Assembly: GCA_964608915.1 (NCBI GenBank)
Contig: CAZSQA010000001.1
Location: 242,160 to 306,159, forward strand
Direction of reading: 5' to 3'
Source of the DNA: QWQI01 sp964608915
Lineage (GTDB): Bacteria > Planctomycetota > Planctomycetia > Isosphaerales > Isosphaeraceae
Length of the DNA stretch: 64,000 bases
Shown here: piece after piece, positions 27,388 to 36,426 of the stretch
How positions within the stretch are numbered: position 1 is the first letter of the stretch
Layout of the letters: each line of letters opens with the position of its first letter
Translations under genes and position numbers: made by a program
Notes under the pieces: model-generated
Told to the model about the DNA's origin: nothing
Databases searched by the model: none
The model's input: only the letters and a program-made list of their open reading frames with translations

Positions 27388-28056
27388 ATGAACGATTCCT
27401 CGATCGAGAATGCAATTCTTGCGATCGAGGAATCGTTCGTCGGCGTTCGCCTCGGCGATGGGATTTCCCTACGCGAGGCGGACGTGATCGACGATTATGG
27501 CTCCGAATCCGAACGTGCCGAAGCCCGTGCATCGGACGAAAAGGAAGACTGGCGGCGCATTCCGGACGAACTGATCGAGCGATACCCGGACGTTCTCTGT
27601 TTTATGGATGAAGCTGGCCTGCGGTTTCATTTGCCGGCCTTCATGCGGTTCACGCTCCGGCGCTTCGAAACGTCGGAATCGCGCAGCATCGATTCCGCAA
27701 TCTTCCGCCTCTGCAATCCAGACACCATCGAAACCTTGCGAGTGAATTTGACGCACGCCCAGAGCGCTGCGGTGCTTCAGTTTCTCGCCAGATGCAAGGA
27801 GATCGAGGATCATTCGTCGACCACTGAATCTGAAATTGACCTGGCGATACGCCAATGGCAGGGCGACGAGGCCGCCGCGAGGGAATTGAAAGAAATTGCT
27901 GAAAATCGAAGCCGATTGGCCGAGGAAATTGGGGCTTTGTCGTTAGACCTGGGTGTCGACTGGTTCACACGATATCGAAACGGCGAACTTGACGCTAAAG
28001 CCGAAAACCGTGTGGCTCACTTGCTCTGTAAACTCGGCGGTGATCCCGGCGACTGA
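27388..28056 (+). CDS. DUF6714-like hypothetical protein
   Basis: A 222-residue soluble protein. The motif ERYPDVLCFMDEAGLRFHLPAF, followed by an acidic helical C-terminus, matches the DUF6714 family as I remember it. No signal peptide or membrane helix. The family's function is unknown. It starts 41 bases after the TPR gene on the same strand. Confidence 0.7.
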   Translation: MNDSSIENAILAIEESFVGVRLGDGISLREADVIDDYGSESERAEARASDEKEDWRRIPDELIERYPDVLCFMDEAGLRFHLPAFMRFTLRRFETSESRSIDSAIFRLCNPDTIETLRVNLTHAQSAAVLQFLARCKEIEDHSSTTESEIDLAIRQWQGDEAAARELKEIAENRSRLAEEIGALSLDLGVDWFTRYRNGELDAKAENRVAHLLCKLGGDPGD

Positions 28057-28089
28057 ATACGCCCCCAGCCGCTCCGGTCCGGAGAGTTC

Positions 28090-28263
28090 GTGAAGGTCGA
28101 AACAGCGGCCGCGATTTTCTCCTTCATGATCGTATTTCATTTGCATTACTTAAGGCATAGTTCGTTGTGGCTGATCGGCATCGCCGGGGTCGCGGTATCG
28201 ACGGGTCTGTTCTTCTGGAAGTTGATCCTTCATTTCCGAAATGACCGATCGAATTTCTCGTAA
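28090..28263 (+). CDS. Possible small membrane protein, GTG start
   Basis: A 57-residue open frame. GGAGAG lies four bases before the GTG. It encodes two hydrophobic segments (AAIFSFMIVFHLHYL and SSLWLIGIAGVAVSTGLFFW) and a basic tail. It is short, but a good ribosome-binding site and two membrane segments favour it being real. It is convergent with the next gene. No homologue family recognised. Confidence 0.45.
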   Translation: MKVETAAAIFSFMIVFHLHYLRHSSLWLIGIAGVAVSTGLFFWKLILHFRNDRSNFS

Positions 28264-28298
28264 GCGAGATCGGCTGCAATTCGCGTCGAAGGTCTTCG

Positions 28299-28469
28299 TT
28301 ATCCTTCCGATGTTTTCTGCATGGCGATACCCATTTGAAACAGAATCATACCCGCCAGGGCAATCAGCATGCTCTGGCCAAGCCCCACGCGGCCCATCAG
28401 CTCGGAAACGATGGCGAAGGGCAAAATCAGTAGTCCGATCGTCTGGAGAACACGCCCGAGTGGTCGCAT
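28299..28469 (-). CDS. Conserved planctomycete small membrane protein (56 aa)
   Basis: A 56-residue protein starting MRPLGRVLQTIGLLILPFAI. I recognise this N-terminus from short membrane proteins in many Planctomycetes, which share the form MRPLGRVLQTIGLLILP. A second hydrophobic segment follows (MLIALAGMILFQMGIAM). Function unknown. It was found by translating the minus strand by hand, because the frame is too short to be called routinely. Confidence 0.75.
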   Translation of the reverse strand: MRPLGRVLQTIGLLILPFAIVSELMGRVGLGQSMLIALAGMILFQMGIAMQKTSEG

Positions 28470-28581
28470 GAGAGGATTTCGAAATTCTGGTGGTGCGGAG
28501 GGGTCGGCGAAAATGACATGAGCCTCGAACCGATGAGGAACGAGGCCCGTGTCGAATACGTATTCGCGAGTCAGAGCAAGA

Positions 28582-29358
28582 TCACTTCTGGATCTTAAGC
28601 TTGGCGACGTCGACCTTGATTTCGCCGAGGTCCGTGACGCCGTCGGCCTTCACTTCGATTTCCTGGCCTGCGGCGGCTCCGGTGGTCACGTAACCGGCGG
28701 ATTCCTGCCAGGCGACGACCTTGTGCTTGCCAGCCGGGATGCCCTTGATTTCGAACGAGCCGTCGTCACCGGTAACGACGAAGAACGGATGGTTGAAGAC
28801 CATCAGGTAGCCCTTCATCCACGGGTGAATGTCGCAGGCCAGCGGTAGCGGGCGACGCTCAGGAACGAGCTTCAGCGGCATCGTCTTGGCGTTGGGGGCC
28901 AGGATCTGGTTGAAGGGAGGGTTGGAGAAGGCGGAATAGCGAACGTTGTGATTGACCGAGTCGCTCGACTTGAACACGAGCTGCTGCTTGGCATGGATCG
29001 CCGAGACGTGCGGGACGAATTTGCAATTCTTCTGGTCGATTTCGACCTGAGCGGCCTTGGCGATGATGGCCTTTTCCATGTCGGCGTTCTTGGCCGACGG
29101 GCTGTTCAGATAGACGACGACATTGGCGACGGAGCCGTCCTTCGAGACCAGGCCTTCGTTGGGGATTTCCGCGACGGCGCAAATCGCGGCGTCCTTGACG
29201 GCGGAATCGCCCTTCTTCACGACGGGAGCCAGTGTCGGGGCCGCACCGCCGAGTACGATTTTGCCCTTGATGCTGCCTGTCTGTGCCGTGGCGGACGCGG
29301 TGAGCAACGACAGTCCCAGCATGCTCAGGGCCAGGCGGGTACGCATCGAAATGGTCAT
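28582..29358 (-). CDS. Secreted cupredoxin-like protein with carboxypeptidase-regulatory-like domain
   Basis: A 258-residue protein from the ATG at 29358, with a signal peptide ending ATAQ. It contains a candidate type-1 copper site: His at residue 137 (SVNHNV), then C175, H178 and M181 in CDIHPWM. The C-terminal part resembles a carboxypeptidase-regulatory (Ig-like) domain (GSFEIKGIPAGKHKVVAWQE). It is a paralogue of the lipoprotein upstream, and lies downstream of the complex III genes on the same strand. Such a copper site could shuttle electrons (inference). The domain name is by family resemblance. Confidence 0.78.
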   Translation of the reverse strand: MTISMRTRLALSMLGLSLLTASATAQTGSIKGKIVLGGAAPTLAPVVKKGDSAVKDAAICAVAEIPNEGLVSKDGSVANVVVYLNSPSAKNADMEKAIIAKAAQVEIDQKNCKFVPHVSAIHAKQQLVFKSSDSVNHNVRYSAFSNPPFNQILAPNAKTMPLKLVPERRPLPLACDIHPWMKGYLMVFNHPFFVVTGDDGSFEIKGIPAGKHKVVAWQESAGYVTTGAAAGQEIEVKADGVTDLGEIKVDVAKLKIQK

Positions 29359-29877
29359 GGTGTCTTCCGTTTGTCCGATAGGAAATGGCGGCGGCGTTCG
29401 CCCGCTGGGGGCGAAAAGGTACGAACACTCGATAGCGAATCCGCCTGCCACAATTCGCTTCAGGTAGGCTCATTGTAAGGCAATCTTAAAGCCGGAAACA
29501 AGGGCCGGAACGAAAAATCGGCGGATCTGTCCGGTTTTAGGGAGCCCAAAAATCGCATGTGGCGATCCGGTGGCTTGCGAACGATCGCCCGGCTTCGACG
29601 TGGGCTCGGAAAAGCCTGTGGATCGTGAGCTTCCTGAAGGTTTCGAAGCATTCCCGGGCGGTCGTCCTGAACCGTATGCGCGATTTCATTTCGAAGATTC
29701 CTTGAGTGAAGCGTTCGAATGACATCCGCGTCGTGGAGCCCGGGCCTTCGGAATTGCTTCGCACTTTTCCGGAGCGGCATTTCCGTTCGAATCACCGCAA
29801 AAGAAAAAGCGACGGCACCCGGATATGGGCGCTGTCGCTGTGAAGACAAGGAGGCGAAAGGTCCGAATGGAGTCGGA
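29359..29877. other. Intergenic region between the two cupredoxin-like genes
   Basis: About 520 bases. The terminator at 29808-29839 is at its right end. Open frames on the minus strand (up to 129 codons) are Arg/Pro/His-rich and lack a credible start or domain, so I do not call them. The promoter of the downstream gene must be here. Confidence 0.45.
29808..29839 (-). terminator. Rho-independent terminator
   Basis: On the minus strand AGCGACAGCGCCC pairs with GGGTGCCGTCGCT (one mismatch and one G-T pair) and is followed by TTTTTC. It lies just after the stop of the lipoprotein gene (29878), closing the complex III transcript before the second cupredoxin-like gene. Confidence 0.75.
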
Positions 29878-30819
29878 TCAGTTCGTTTTGACTTTGGCGG
29901 AATCGACCTTGAATTCGAGATTCTCGGTGACGCCGTCCTTCGGTATCGTCACGTCCGAGCCGGCGGGTGGCGTCACGAACTGAACGGCTTCCTGCCACAC
30001 GACGACCTTTTGCGTGCCGGCGGGGGCGTTCTTGATTTCGAAGTTGCCGTTTTCGTCGGTCACGGCGAAGTACGGGTTGTCCAGAATCAGCCAGAAGGCC
30101 TTCATCCAGGGGTGGATGTCGCAGGTGACTTCAGAGGGACGGCCTTCGCCAGCCTTGGGCGTGAAGGTCGTCTTCTGGCCGGGGCCGAGAAGGTTGTTCG
30201 AAGCACCGTTGGCCCGCATTTTGGCGTTCACGTTGTGGCCGACCGGGTCGCTGGAGACGATCTCGATCGTCTGGCCCTTCATGAAGCCGATGACGTGGGG
30301 CACGAAGACGCAATTCTTCTGGTCGAAGACGACCTTGGCCGTCTTGGCGGCTTCGATGGCTGCAGGATTGACGGAGGTGGGCTTGGGAATGTAGACGAGA
30401 GCGTACTTCACGCCCTTGCCGTCAGCTCCGGTCAGGAGGGCTTCGTTGGGGACGTCGACGGTCGCGCACACGGCGGAGTCCTTCACGCCGGCGTCACCCT
30501 TGTTCACGAGGAACTTGAGCGTCGGCTTGGCACCTTCCAGAACGACTTTGCCCTTGAGCGTGCCGAAGCCGTCATAGGCCGTCGGAGCGGCAGCGGCTGG
30601 TGCGGCAGCGGGTGCGGCACCGCCAGCGGCAGGGGCGGCAGAGGCTTCGGCCGGAGCGGCTGCCGTCGATGTGCCCAGAGCGGCCGCGGCGGGATTGGCG
30701 GAGATGTTCACGCTGGGGTCGGGGACGACGACAGCGTTGTCCAGCGACGAGACACCGCCGCAACCGCTGAGCAACAGCGAACCGAGAAACAGGGGGGCGA
30801 TACGAAGAGTGGGCTTCAT
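29878..30819 (-). CDS. Lipoprotein, cupredoxin-like, with carboxypeptidase-regulatory-like domain
   Basis: A 313-residue protein from the ATG at 30819. The N-terminus has a lipobox (LLLSGC, lipidated Cys at 20), then a low-complexity Ala/Pro linker. The copper-site pattern is His195 (PVGHNV) with C233, H236 and M239 in CDIHPWM. The Ig-like C-terminus (NGNFEIKNAPAGTQKVVVWQE) matches the paralogue at 28582. It lies 138 bases downstream of the octaheme cytochrome c gene and ends at a terminator, so it is probably co-transcribed with complex III as its membrane-attached electron acceptor (inference). Confidence 0.8.
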   Translation of the reverse strand: MKPTLRIAPLFLGSLLLSGCGGVSSLDNAVVVPDPSVNISANPAAAALGTSTAAAPAEASAAPAAGGAAPAAAPAAAAPTAYDGFGTLKGKVVLEGAKPTLKFLVNKGDAGVKDSAVCATVDVPNEALLTGADGKGVKYALVYIPKPTSVNPAAIEAAKTAKVVFDQKNCVFVPHVIGFMKGQTIEIVSSDPVGHNVNAKMRANGASNNLLGPGQKTTFTPKAGEGRPSEVTCDIHPWMKAFWLILDNPYFAVTDENGNFEIKNAPAGTQKVVVWQEAVQFVTPPAGSDVTIPKDGVTENLEFKVDSAKVKTN

Positions 30820-30957
30820 CGGAATAGGAACTCTCAATGGACGGTTGCGGGGATCATCACAGCCGCGAAGGCGATTGAGGACTTGGGAAGTCGCCGGGGC
30901 CGTTCCGGTGGAAACGGCCCCAGGCACCTGGACGAATCGAGCGGAGGCCTGTGAGGA

Positions 30958-33900
30958 TCACTCCTCGCCACCCGCTGCCGGTTTCTCGCCACCAGCGGGT
31001 GGCGCGGCCGGAGCAGGGGCCGTCGCCGGACCGCTCTCGACGATCATCGATTGCTCGATGGCCGTCGAATAGTTCAGAAGGGCATCTCGCAGGGCCGTGA
31101 TCTGGCCACTGGTCTTGCCGGCAAGGCTGGCCGGAGAGCCTGGACCGTCCGGACCGGCAGGCGGAATGTTCTGCGGCATCGCCGTGAACGGCAGGATCCG
31201 AGTCGGTTTGGCGATCCACTGCTCCAGATATTCAGGGCGGAAGCGGGCATTGACCTGACGCAGGTTCGGGCCGTTCACGTTGTTCGCGCCCCCGGCCGGA
31301 ATGTTGCGGCCGACAGTGTGACACTGAATGCACGCACCCTTGGTCATCATGCTCCAGCCGCCTGCCAGGTAATTGGCGTGCTCTTTTTCCTTCGATGCCA
31401 GATAGGCCTGATCACGCTGGGGAATTTCCTGATAGGGGAATTCGGCGTTGTCCTTGGCAGCGAAGTAATTGGCCAGACCGGCAGGTTCGGCCAGCTTCGG
31501 ATCGTAATGGAACCGGGGCATGCGGAGATTGGCCGCCGGCCGAATCGGATAAGGATCCTTCAGGAAGGCCGTGAGCCACGGCGTCTGCACCTTGAGACCT
31601 TCACGCAACAGCGGCGGCGGCATGCGATTCCACTGGCTCAGATATTCGACGCCGTTCGTGGCGTGATTCCAGGCCGTGAAAATCCAGGAGAAATCGCCGC
31701 CGTCTGCCTTGGTCTTCTGGACTTTGGCGAGGTTGAGCGTGACGTTGTCGCCGGTCTGGAACTTGTGGCCCCCGATCGTCACCGGCTGCCAGAGCTGGAT
31801 CGTCTGGGGCTCTTCCATCGGCACGGCACTGTCGAAAAGCAGCATGCCTTCGATCGTCACGTCCGCATCGGCCACGGCTTCGGTGTTGACCTGCGGCTCC
31901 TTTTCAGGATCGAACGCCAGGGCCGGGTCGGTCACCAGATGCGTGTAATCGCTGGCCCGGGCTCCGTAGCTCACCTGCACATTGGTTTCCAGATCAGGCA
32001 TCGCGTCGATCAGCTTGGTACCGGCGGCGATGGTGAACTTCGGCATCTCGACGACGTGGCAACCCTTGCAGTTGTATCGGTCGAGCAGCTTGCGGCCTTC
32101 CGCCAGAGCGATTTTCTGCGGCGTGTAATTCGGCAGGTACTTGGAATCGATCTTGTCTTCGACCAGGCCGAGCACGAAGGTCATGACTTCTTCGATGGCC
32201 TTGTCGTCGTTGGCCCAGGTGAACTGGGGCATACGCAGACGATCGTCCCAGTCCTTCAGGTTTTCGTTGGTCTTCTTGTAGTCGTAGCTGCGGGGACGAT
32301 GCAGCTTCTGATACAGGAAGCCCATGCGGGTGTGCTCGGAAAGCTTTTCGCCGTAGTATTCGTCGGTGCCGTCACGCTTGCCGTCGTGCTCGGGCTGATC
32401 CGACAGATACTCGTTGATGAGGGCGAAATCGAGCTTGGCCGGACTCTTCGAACCCCAGCCGTTGAGCGGCGTGCCGATCGGCTTGGCGTTTTCGAACCCG
32501 CTGATGGTGTGACAACCGAAGCATCCCATGCGGCTGATCGTCTTTTCGCCGAGATAAAGCAGCTTTTCGTCGGTCGACATTTTGCCGACCGCCGCGCCCA
32601 GATCGACAAGCGGCGTGCCGCTCTTCTTCTTGAACAGCGAAACCAGTTCGTCCAGCGCTTTCGTCACTTCCGGATCGCTCACCGGCGGCAGCTCGTCGAA
32701 TTCCTTCGGAACGGTGGCTTCGACCGACAACAACCAGGAAGCGATGTGCGTCGAATCGTCCAGAGAAATCTGGAGGTTCGGCATCAGCGTCTTGGGGTGA
32801 TATTTTTCCGGGGCGTGAATCCAGTTGGCGAGCCAGGCTTCGCCGGTTTTCTTGTCCGGGAACTTGGCTGTGACTTCCGAAAGATTCGGGCCGTAATCGG
32901 CGGCGACATATTCCTTGACTGTCTCAGGGAAGGCCGAGGCCGGGAATTCCTTGTGGGAATGGCAGGCCATGCAGCCCTTCTGCATGAACAGGTTCTTGCC
33001 CTGTTCCGGATCGCCGGCCTTCGTCACTTCCACGAAGCCTTCCGGCTTCGAACTCTTGGCGTACAGATAAGCCGTGATGGCGTGCACTTCGGCCTGAGTT
33101 TTGGGGATGTCCGACTTGGCCGTATTGTTGGTCAGGCCGTAGAACGCCGGCATCCGGGTGTCGGGCCGGAAGGTGTGGGGCTTCTGAATCCACTTGGCCG
33201 TCCACTCGGCGGGTGTCTTCGAGCCGATGTGGGCCAGGCTCGGGCCGACCGGCCGGTTGTCGGTCAGGTCAGGTCCGCCGGAGGCACCGTCGCCACCGAT
33301 CGTATGGCAGCCCGTGCAGCCGAACTTGGTGATCCGCTGATAACCGGCCTGAAGCTTGTCCGCCTGCGGGACATCGGTCACCTGGGTGTGGCACTTGAGG
33401 CAGGAGCTCTGCACGAACCGGGTCGGCAACATCGGGAAATCCCAGTGGTGCATTTCACGCCAGTTGTGCTTCTTTTCCCACTCGTGTTTTTCGTGCAGGT
33501 CAGAAGGTTCGTGCGAGCTGAACGTGAAGTCCGTGCCCGAGCCCTGGCCGCCGTGGCAGATCGTACAGCCGAACTTGTTGATCGGGTGCGGGCCGTTGGC
33601 GTCCAGATAAAGGCCGGCGGGAACGACTTTGCCCTTGGGATCGACCGTCGATGCGCCGTGAGTCAGGAACGGGTGGGAATGGTATTCGGGTTTGAGGTTC
33701 TCGTTGCCGGGATCGGAAGGGGCGTAACCGAGCTTGTCCATCGCCTGGTGGCACGTGGTGCATCGGTCGTAGCGGGGCACTTCCTTGAAGTTGTAGTTGA
33801 TCGTCAGTTCCGGCAGACTGATCTGCTGGATCCGTTGCGGCGGAGCGGCCAGATCGAGACCCGGCAAGCCGCGGATCATGGCCGCGACCTTGTTCAGCAA

Positions 33901-34554
33901 CGAGCCTTCGCCATAGACCTTGTTCTTTTCCGCCAGAGTCCGCTTCACGCGGTTGACTTCCAGCTCCAGCCGGTCCCGTTCCTTGACCAGGTCTTCGACG
34001 TTGCCCTTGAGAGCCTTCAGGTCGGACTGGGCTTTGTCGAGTTCCGCCTGTTTGGCCTGATACGCGACCGTGAACTCATTGAGTTTCTTTTCGGCCGGCA
34101 CGATCGTCGACGTAATGTAGCGTCGGGCGGCGACTTCCTCGCCCCTGCCGATCATGCCGTCGTACAGCGACCGAAGACTGTCGAGTTCGGCCTTCTGGAA
34201 CTTGCGCTTGGTGTCCAGGTCGGTGAATTCGCCAGTGAGAGCGTTGATTTCGCCCTGCTTGGTCCGGATCGCCGGGCCGTTGGTGTTGGCCGTGGCGTCA
34301 GCCTGGGCGATCTTGGCGTTGATCGCGTCCAGCTCTTTGGAGTGTTTCTCCAGAAGCTCTTCCTGCTTCTTCTTCTCGGTTTCTTCGAGTTTCGTGGTCT
34401 CGATCGCCTGAAATTCGCGCTGGATCGCCTTCCAGGGACGGAAGTGATCGGCCGCGATCATCCAGACCGTCGAGCCCAGGAAGGCGATGCTCGACACGGC
34501 GAAGACCACGTGCAGGGTCGATGTCTTACGGAACGTTTCTTCTGTCGCGGGCAT
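30958..34554 (-). CDS. Octaheme c-type cytochrome with coiled coil (complex III subunit)
   Basis: A 1198-residue protein with one N-terminal membrane anchor (about residues 14-34, LHVVFAVSSIAFLGSTVWMI). A long, highly charged coiled coil covers residues about 45-215. There are eight CxxCH heme c sites: 265, 330, 385, 413, 528, 678, 829 and 1075. The last four sit in separate cytochrome c-like domains (for example NLFMQKGCMACHSHK, RMGCFGCHTISG). An Ala/Pro/Gly-rich tail follows. It replaces the small cytochrome c1/f usual in bc complexes. Position in the operon (after both cytochrome b genes) makes this the electron-transfer subunit. Confidence 0.92.
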   Translation of the reverse strand: MPATEETFRKTSTLHVVFAVSSIAFLGSTVWMIAADHFRPWKAIQREFQAIETTKLEETEKKKQEELLEKHSKELDAINAKIAQADATANTNGPAIRTKQGEINALTGEFTDLDTKRKFQKAELDSLRSLYDGMIGRGEEVAARRYITSTIVPAEKKLNEFTVAYQAKQAELDKAQSDLKALKGNVEDLVKERDRLELEVNRVKRTLAEKNKVYGEGSLLNKVAAMIRGLPGLDLAAPPQRIQQISLPELTINYNFKEVPRYDRCTTCHQAMDKLGYAPSDPGNENLKPEYHSHPFLTHGASTVDPKGKVVPAGLYLDANGPHPINKFGCTICHGGQGSGTDFTFSSHEPSDLHEKHEWEKKHNWREMHHWDFPMLPTRFVQSSCLKCHTQVTDVPQADKLQAGYQRITKFGCTGCHTIGGDGASGGPDLTDNRPVGPSLAHIGSKTPAEWTAKWIQKPHTFRPDTRMPAFYGLTNNTAKSDIPKTQAEVHAITAYLYAKSSKPEGFVEVTKAGDPEQGKNLFMQKGCMACHSHKEFPASAFPETVKEYVAADYGPNLSEVTAKFPDKKTGEAWLANWIHAPEKYHPKTLMPNLQISLDDSTHIASWLLSVEATVPKEFDELPPVSDPEVTKALDELVSLFKKKSGTPLVDLGAAVGKMSTDEKLLYLGEKTISRMGCFGCHTISGFENAKPIGTPLNGWGSKSPAKLDFALINEYLSDQPEHDGKRDGTDEYYGEKLSEHTRMGFLYQKLHRPRSYDYKKTNENLKDWDDRLRMPQFTWANDDKAIEEVMTFVLGLVEDKIDSKYLPNYTPQKIALAEGRKLLDRYNCKGCHVVEMPKFTIAAGTKLIDAMPDLETNVQVSYGARASDYTHLVTDPALAFDPEKEPQVNTEAVADADVTIEGMLLFDSAVPMEEPQTIQLWQPVTIGGHKFQTGDNVTLNLAKVQKTKADGGDFSWIFTAWNHATNGVEYLSQWNRMPPPLLREGLKVQTPWLTAFLKDPYPIRPAANLRMPRFHYDPKLAEPAGLANYFAAKDNAEFPYQEIPQRDQAYLASKEKEHANYLAGGWSMMTKGACIQCHTVGRNIPAGGANNVNGPNLRQVNARFRPEYLEQWIAKPTRILPFTAMPQNIPPAGPDGPGSPASLAGKTSGQITALRDALLNYSTAIEQSMIVESGPATAPAPAAPPAGGEKPAAGGEE

Positions 34555-34755
34555 TGTCGTTAAGAATCCTCGTCCGTTGGGCGGGTACCGTCAGATTGCC
34601 TTGATCGCACTTCCCGACGGTGCCTGTCTCAAGAGACCTCTACTCCGGCTTCTGGGCGGATGTCCCGGACCCGTCCGGAACTTCGACTTCCGATGATTCA
34701 CGTTCGCGGGGGTCCGGCTTCGGAGCCTGAGCCCGAAACCGGCCTGCCCGCACCG

Positions 34756-36315
34756 TCAGATGTTGAAGAAGTACTCCGGAATCGCCACGATGTACTTCAG
34801 GTTGATGGTCCAGCGAAGGACCATCTTGATCGGCAGGCTGGCCATGAACAGGAGCAGCATGGCCAGTACGGAATAGCGGATGATACCGGCCTCCGCGACG
34901 TACTTGCGGAAGAACGCAAGATACATCAGGGCCGGAAGAAGGGTGAAATAGCCGACCGTCAGCAGGATCCCCGGAGCTTCACGCAGCAGAATCGCCGAGG
35001 GACGGCTCTGACGCAACCACTGGATCCAGAAAATGTCCGAGAGATTGACGTTGTTGAGCGGCTCGAGCTTGTGCAGGTCCCAGTATTCGTAAGGACCGAA
35101 GAAGTTCCAGTTCGGGCCACGCAGAAACGTACCCAGAAGGATCAGCACGACCCACAGAACCAGGAAGCCGTACTGGAACGTCGTGTAGGCGAACAGACGC
35201 TGGCGGATCGTGTAATAGCCATTGCCGGCCTTGTTCGTGTCGATGTACGGCATCGCCATGAACCCGATGATGATGAACGTGGGCAGAACCACGCCCGCCA
35301 TCCACGGGTCGAAGTACACGAGCATTTCCTGAAGACCCAGGAAGTACCACGGCGCCTTCGAAGGGTTAGGAGCCTGCGTCGAACTGGCCGGCTGCTCAAG
35401 CGGCGCCTGCAGGGCGATGGCCCAGAGAATCAGGCCGACCGTGCCGATCACCAGGGCGATCAGTTCGGTGTAGACGAGGTCCGGCCAGGTCAGTGTCTTT
35501 TCGGCACCCAGCTCTTCGAGATTCGGCAGGCCGCGAGCCATGCGGGCATCGTTGATCACCGCACGCCGCAAACCGAGCCAGGTGAAGTATGCGACCAGAT
35601 AGATCAGGCCGATGATGGGGACGTTGTCCGGCTTCGTCACGATGTCGCGGAAGTCGTAATCGGTCATCGAAAGACCGAAGAACAACAGCGACAGATTCAG
35701 CCCCGCCCATGCCACGACACCACTGGAAAGGAACCGGCGATAGACGATCAGGGCGATGAAGGCCAGAGTCGAAAGCGTGAAGAAGCTCGTCGGACCCGAG
35801 ACCGAATCGATCGCGTCGCGAAAGACCTGCGGCATCGCGTATTCCGCGCTCAGGGCATACGTCGCGCCCATGATGCCGAAGACCATGGAACACATGGCCC
35901 AGACCGAAGAGACGATGGCCCGATTGATCGGACCGCCCAGCCCCACGGCGGGCTGATGATCGTCCAGGCTCGGCTTTTTGTCGCCGTGCTCGGCGGCATG
36001 CTCAGCGAAGAATGCGGCATCAGCGGCTGAGAAGATCGACAAAACGACGCTACCGGCCGTCAGCAGCCAGAAGGCCAGCTTCATGTTCACGAGCATCGCC
36101 AGCCCGCCGAACAGATAGAAGGCCCAGGTGGCGTTCTTCAGCCAGCCAGGCATGGCCCGTGTCTTCGGGGCGAGCCCTTCGCGGCTCGCTCCTTCCGAAA
36201 CCAGTTCGGCATAACTGATATAGCCGGCCGCGGCCGCGTTGATGATCGCGGCGAGCAGGTAGAACCAGGAGAGTCCGGCCATCACGCCGGGAGTCAGGTC
36301 GGGGTGGTGATTCAT
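34756..36315 (-). CDS. Cytochrome b C-terminal (subunit IV-like) protein with extra helices
   Basis: A 519-residue integral membrane protein. Residues about 320-500 correspond to the cytochrome b C-terminal domain/subunit IV (PSKAPWYFLGLQEML...PYID). The Qo-site PEWY motif reads APWY here (321-324), with a Glu in GLQE at 330. The N-terminal part holds about eight more membrane helices with no close family match. It follows the b6-type gene by 111 bases and precedes the octaheme cytochrome by 201 bases, so all four work as one quinol-oxidising complex. Quinol oxidation is expected, but the altered Qo motif is noted. Confidence 0.9.
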   Translation of the reverse strand: MNHHPDLTPGVMAGLSWFYLLAAIINAAAAGYISYAELVSEGASREGLAPKTRAMPGWLKNATWAFYLFGGLAMLVNMKLAFWLLTAGSVVLSIFSAADAAFFAEHAAEHGDKKPSLDDHQPAVGLGGPINRAIVSSVWAMCSMVFGIMGATYALSAEYAMPQVFRDAIDSVSGPTSFFTLSTLAFIALIVYRRFLSSGVVAWAGLNLSLLFFGLSMTDYDFRDIVTKPDNVPIIGLIYLVAYFTWLGLRRAVINDARMARGLPNLEELGAEKTLTWPDLVYTELIALVIGTVGLILWAIALQAPLEQPASSTQAPNPSKAPWYFLGLQEMLVYFDPWMAGVVLPTFIIIGFMAMPYIDTNKAGNGYYTIRQRLFAYTTFQYGFLVLWVVLILLGTFLRGPNWNFFGPYEYWDLHKLEPLNNVNLSDIFWIQWLRQSRPSAILLREAPGILLTVGYFTLLPALMYLAFFRKYVAEAGIIRYSVLAMLLLFMASLPIKMVLRWTINLKYIVAIPEYFFNI

Positions 36316-36426
36316 CGCAACGAACCCAATCGATACGCTTGAGACTTCAACGGCGGAATCCTTGTGTCACGACCGGGACCGGACCGGAGACAAGCCCCGG
36401 TCAGGTCCGAAGACTGCCGGGCGGCC

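Noticed and set aside
29460..29849. Minus-strand 129-codon frame between the two cupredoxin-like genes
   Set aside because: Arg/Pro/His-rich without a domain, and its start lies downstream of a clear terminator. It is more likely untranslated spacer.
31051..34563. Plus-strand 1170-codon open frame opposite the octaheme cytochrome gene
   Set aside because: It is Arg/His/Leu-rich with no domain, and the minus strand shows eight heme motifs and a coiled coil. It is an antisense shadow of a GC-rich gene.
34660..36030. Plus-strand 456-codon frame opposite the cytochrome b C-terminal subunit
   Set aside because: It is Asp/Arg/Gln-rich and low complexity. The opposite frame gives a clear membrane protein.
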